Shown here one piece after another: positions 61,643-64,000 of a DNA stretch of 64,000 bases. Source of the DNA: Sterolibacterium sp. (GTDB taxonomy: Bacteria; Pseudomonadota; Gammaproteobacteria; Burkholderiales; Rhodocyclaceae). The stretch spans positions 124,001-188,000 of the forward strand of contig JAQTOA010000002.1 of assembly GCA_028713555.1 (NCBI GenBank), in the 5' to 3' direction. Each line of letters starts with the position of its first letter. Position 1 is the first letter of the stretch. The position numbers and the translations under genes were made by a program. The notes below the pieces were generated by a model. It was not told the origin of the DNA, made no database searches, and saw only the letters and a list, made by a program, of their open reading frames with translations.

Positions 61643-62472
61643 CAGGCGAGTCGACCGAGGATTACTTCCAATACGAAGCGGTAGCCGACATAAGTCAGCA
61701 TCAGGGCGGCGAAACCGGCCAGCGTCCAGCGCAGCGCCTGGCGCCCGCGCCAGCCGCGCAGGTGACGGCCGGTCAAGAGTGCGGCGAAGATCAGCCAGGA
61801 AAGAATTGCAAAAATGGTCTTGTGATTGAAGGAGAGCACCTTACCGAACAGTGTCTCGGAAAAGAAAATGCCGGATAGCAGCGTCAGCGACAACAACAGG
61901 AAGGCAATATGGATCAGACGGAACAGCAATGTCTCCATGGTCAATAGCGGCGGCAAACCCGCCAGCAGCGGCGACAAACGACCTTTATGCAAGTGTTTTT
62001 CCGCCACCGCCATCAACAGGGCATGCATTGCGGCCAAGGTGAACAAGCTGTAGGCCAGCATCGCCATCGTGAAGTGGGCACGAAAAGCCATCGAATCAGC
62101 ATTGATCAGCACGTGCTGGCCTGGAAACAGCGCGGGCAGCAACACGCCGACGCTGGCCAACGGCAAGCCAAGCATTTGCAGACCTTCCATGCGGGCGTAG
62201 AAACTCTCTATCCAGTAAAGCATGATCGCCAGCCAGAGGATCAGCGATAAGGCCAGGGAGAAACCGAAGCGCATGGCGCCAGCGGTGAAAATTTCCTGAA
62301 CCAGGGTGACGCCGTGCAGCGCCAGTGCGGCCAACAGCAGTGCGCGTTCCCACGCCTGCAGTCCAGCCAGCGGCTGTGCCAACATCGCACCGCGCCAGCG
62401 GGTGCGCCAGAATTGGGCAGCCAGGCCAGCGTACAGGGTAGCCGCAAGCAGATGCAGTAGAATCTCAGGCAT
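61642..62472 (-). CDS. Cytochrome c assembly (CcsA/YpjD-like) membrane protein
   Basis: 276 aa; AHFTMAMLAYSLFTLAAMHALLM; FNHKTIFAILSWLIFAALLTGRHLRGWRG. Confidence 0.88.
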   Translation of the reverse strand: MPEILLHLLAATLYAGLAAQFWRTRWRGAMLAQPLAGLQAWERALLLAALALHGVTLVQEIFTAGAMRFGFSLALSLILWLAIMLYWIESFYARMEGLQMLGLPLASVGVLLPALFPGQHVLINADSMAFRAHFTMAMLAYSLFTLAAMHALLMAVAEKHLHKGRLSPLLAGLPPLLTMETLLFRLIHIAFLLLSLTLLSGIFFSETLFGKVLSFNHKTIFAILSWLIFAALLTGRHLRGWRGRQALRWTLAGFAALMLTYVGYRFVLEVILGRLA

Positions 62473-62503
62473 CTCCGCAGTTTACCTCATTCACACCCCA
62501 GCC

Positions 62504-63859
62504 ATGCTCGATAATCTCTCGCAAAGACTCGCTAAAGTCGTCAAAACGCTACGCGGACAGGCACGCCTGACCGATGAAAATATTGCCGACATGCTGCGTG
62601 AAGTGCGCATGGCCTTGCTTGAGGCCGACGTCGCCCTGCCGGTGGTCAAGGAATTCATCGCCCGCGTCAAGGAAAAGGCGATCGGCCAGGAAGTAGTCGG
62701 TTCGCTCTCTCCGGGACAAGCCCTGGTCGGCGTGGTACATCGCGAATTGACCGAACTGATGGGTGGCGCCAGCGTCGGGCTGAATCTGGCAACGCAACCG
62801 CCGGCAGTGATTCTGATGGCCGGTCTGCAAGGCGCGGGAAAGACCACCACCACCGCCAAGCTCGGCAAGTGGCTCAAGGAACGGCAGAAGAAGAAGGTGC
62901 TGGCGGTCAGTTGCGACGTCTATCGCCCGGCCGCCATCGAACAACTGAAGGCGGTTTCCGCCCAGGCCGGGATCGACTTCTTTCCTTCCGAAATTGGCCA
63001 GAAGCCGCTGGAGATTGCTCTGGCGGCGCTCGACTACGCCAGGAAGCATTACCATGACGTGCTCTTCGTCGATACCGCCGGCCGGCTTGCCATCGATACG
63101 GCGATGATGGCCGAGATCAGCGAACTGAATGCCGCGCTGCAGCCGATCGAGACCTTGTTCGTCGTGGACGCCATGCTGGGACAGGACGCGGTGAACACCG
63201 CCAAGGCCTTCAACGAGGCATTGCCATTGACTGGCGTGATCCTCACCAAACTCGACGGCGACTCGCGCGGCGGAGCGGCATTGTCGGTACGCCATGTGAC
63301 CGGCAAACCGATCAAGTTTGCCGGCGTCGGCGAAAAGCTGACCGGGCTGGAGGAGTTCCATCCGGAGCGGATGGCGTCGCGGATTCTCGGCATGGGCGAC
63401 ATTCTCGGCCTGGTCGAAGAGGCGCAGCGCGGTGTCGATCAGGACAAGGCGCAGGCTTTCGCGCTGAAGATGAAGTCGGGCAAGGGTTTCGACTTGAACG
63501 ACTTCAAGGAACAGATTAGCCAGATGCGCAAGATGGGCGGCATGACCTCGATGCTGGAGAAATTGCCGGCGCAGTTTGCCCAAGCGGCGCAACAGGCCAG
63601 TGGCGCGGTGGAGGACAAGTCGATACGGCGCATTGAAGGCATCATCAGCTCAATGACGGCGCAAGAGCGCAGCAAGCCGGAAATCCTCAAGGCCAGCCGC
63701 AAACGCCGTATCGCTACGGGCGCCGGGGTGTCGGTGCAGGAAGTCAATCGCCTCTTGAAGCAGTTCGAGCAGACACAAAAGGTCATGAAGCAGTTCGCCA
63801 AAGGCGGCATGCAGAAAATGCTGCGCGGCATGCAGAGCATGATGCCGGGGATGAGGTGA
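62504..63859 (+). CDS. ffh: Signal recognition particle protein Ffh
   Basis: MLDNLSQRLAKVVKTLRGQARLTDENIADMLREVRMALLEADVALPVVKEF; GLQGAGKTTTTAKLGKWL; Met-rich C-terminus. Confidence 0.97.
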   Translation: MLDNLSQRLAKVVKTLRGQARLTDENIADMLREVRMALLEADVALPVVKEFIARVKEKAIGQEVVGSLSPGQALVGVVHRELTELMGGASVGLNLATQPPAVILMAGLQGAGKTTTTAKLGKWLKERQKKKVLAVSCDVYRPAAIEQLKAVSAQAGIDFFPSEIGQKPLEIALAALDYARKHYHDVLFVDTAGRLAIDTAMMAEISELNAALQPIETLFVVDAMLGQDAVNTAKAFNEALPLTGVILTKLDGDSRGGAALSVRHVTGKPIKFAGVGEKLTGLEEFHPERMASRILGMGDILGLVEEAQRGVDQDKAQAFALKMKSGKGFDLNDFKEQISQMRKMGGMTSMLEKLPAQFAQAAQQASGAVEDKSIRRIEGIISSMTAQERSKPEILKASRKRRIATGAGVSVQEVNRLLKQFEQTQKVMKQFAKGGMQKMLRGMQSMMPGMR

Positions 63860-63870
63860 GATAGGTTGCT

Positions 63871-64000
63871 ATGTCCACGATCAATTTCAGCGTGCCCGAC
63901 GATGTCAAGAAACTGTTCAATACCACGTTCGCCGGGCAGAACAAGAACGCCATCATCGCCGATTTAATGCTTGAGGCGGTGGAGCGAGCCAAGCGCAAGC
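63871..64000 (+). CDS. Ribbon-helix-helix antitoxin-like protein (partial at window end)
   Basis: Manual translation MSTINFSVPDDVKKLFNTTFAGQNKNAIIADLMLEAVERAKRK...; resembles RHH antitoxins. Confidence 0.65.
   Translation, partial: MSTINFSVPDDVKKLFNTTFAGQNKNAIIADLMLEAVERAKRK

Noticed and set aside
62549-63592. 347-aa minus-strand ORF opposite ffh
   Set aside because: Antisense shadow of ffh.

Overview
Betaproteobacterial-type chromosome segment (my inference; it resembles Rhodocyclales/Nitrosomonadales gene order). The left ~14.7 kb is accessory. It holds remnants of a Mu/Tn7/Tn5053-type transposon (start of a TniB/TnsC-like ATPase and a C-terminal TniA/TnsB-like fragment), a DUF6471-like small gene, and a five-gene leftward DISARM-like anti-phage operon: NPPY N6-type MTase, 931-aa protein, DrmA helicase, DrmB/DUF1998 and DrmC/PLD. 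This operon mixes hallmarks of both published DISARM classes and is the best candidate for an unusual system. An RCC1-repeat gene fragment and a cluster of GGTCAGATTTATT-type repeats separate the island from rpoH, which carries a perfect CIRCE operator. From ~14.7 kb on the window is mostly housekeeping: rpoH, SCO, hprK-ptsN-hpf-rpoN-lptB, recX-recA-cinA-pgpA-thiL-nusB-ribH-ribBA, ribE-dsbD-cutA, a surface-polysaccharide cluster, apaH, tpx, prmA-accCB-aroQ, an orphan MlaF-like ATPase, ubiJ-Tim44-ubiE, phoBR, aspS, a GalT-like gene, pilD-pilC, ffh. Smaller oddities include two genes that seem to lack a canonical start codon, an H-loop substitution in the orphan ABC ATPase beside a transposase fragment, and apparent absence of pilB between the CNNM gene and pilC. 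All family assignments are by eye from translations; no searches were run.
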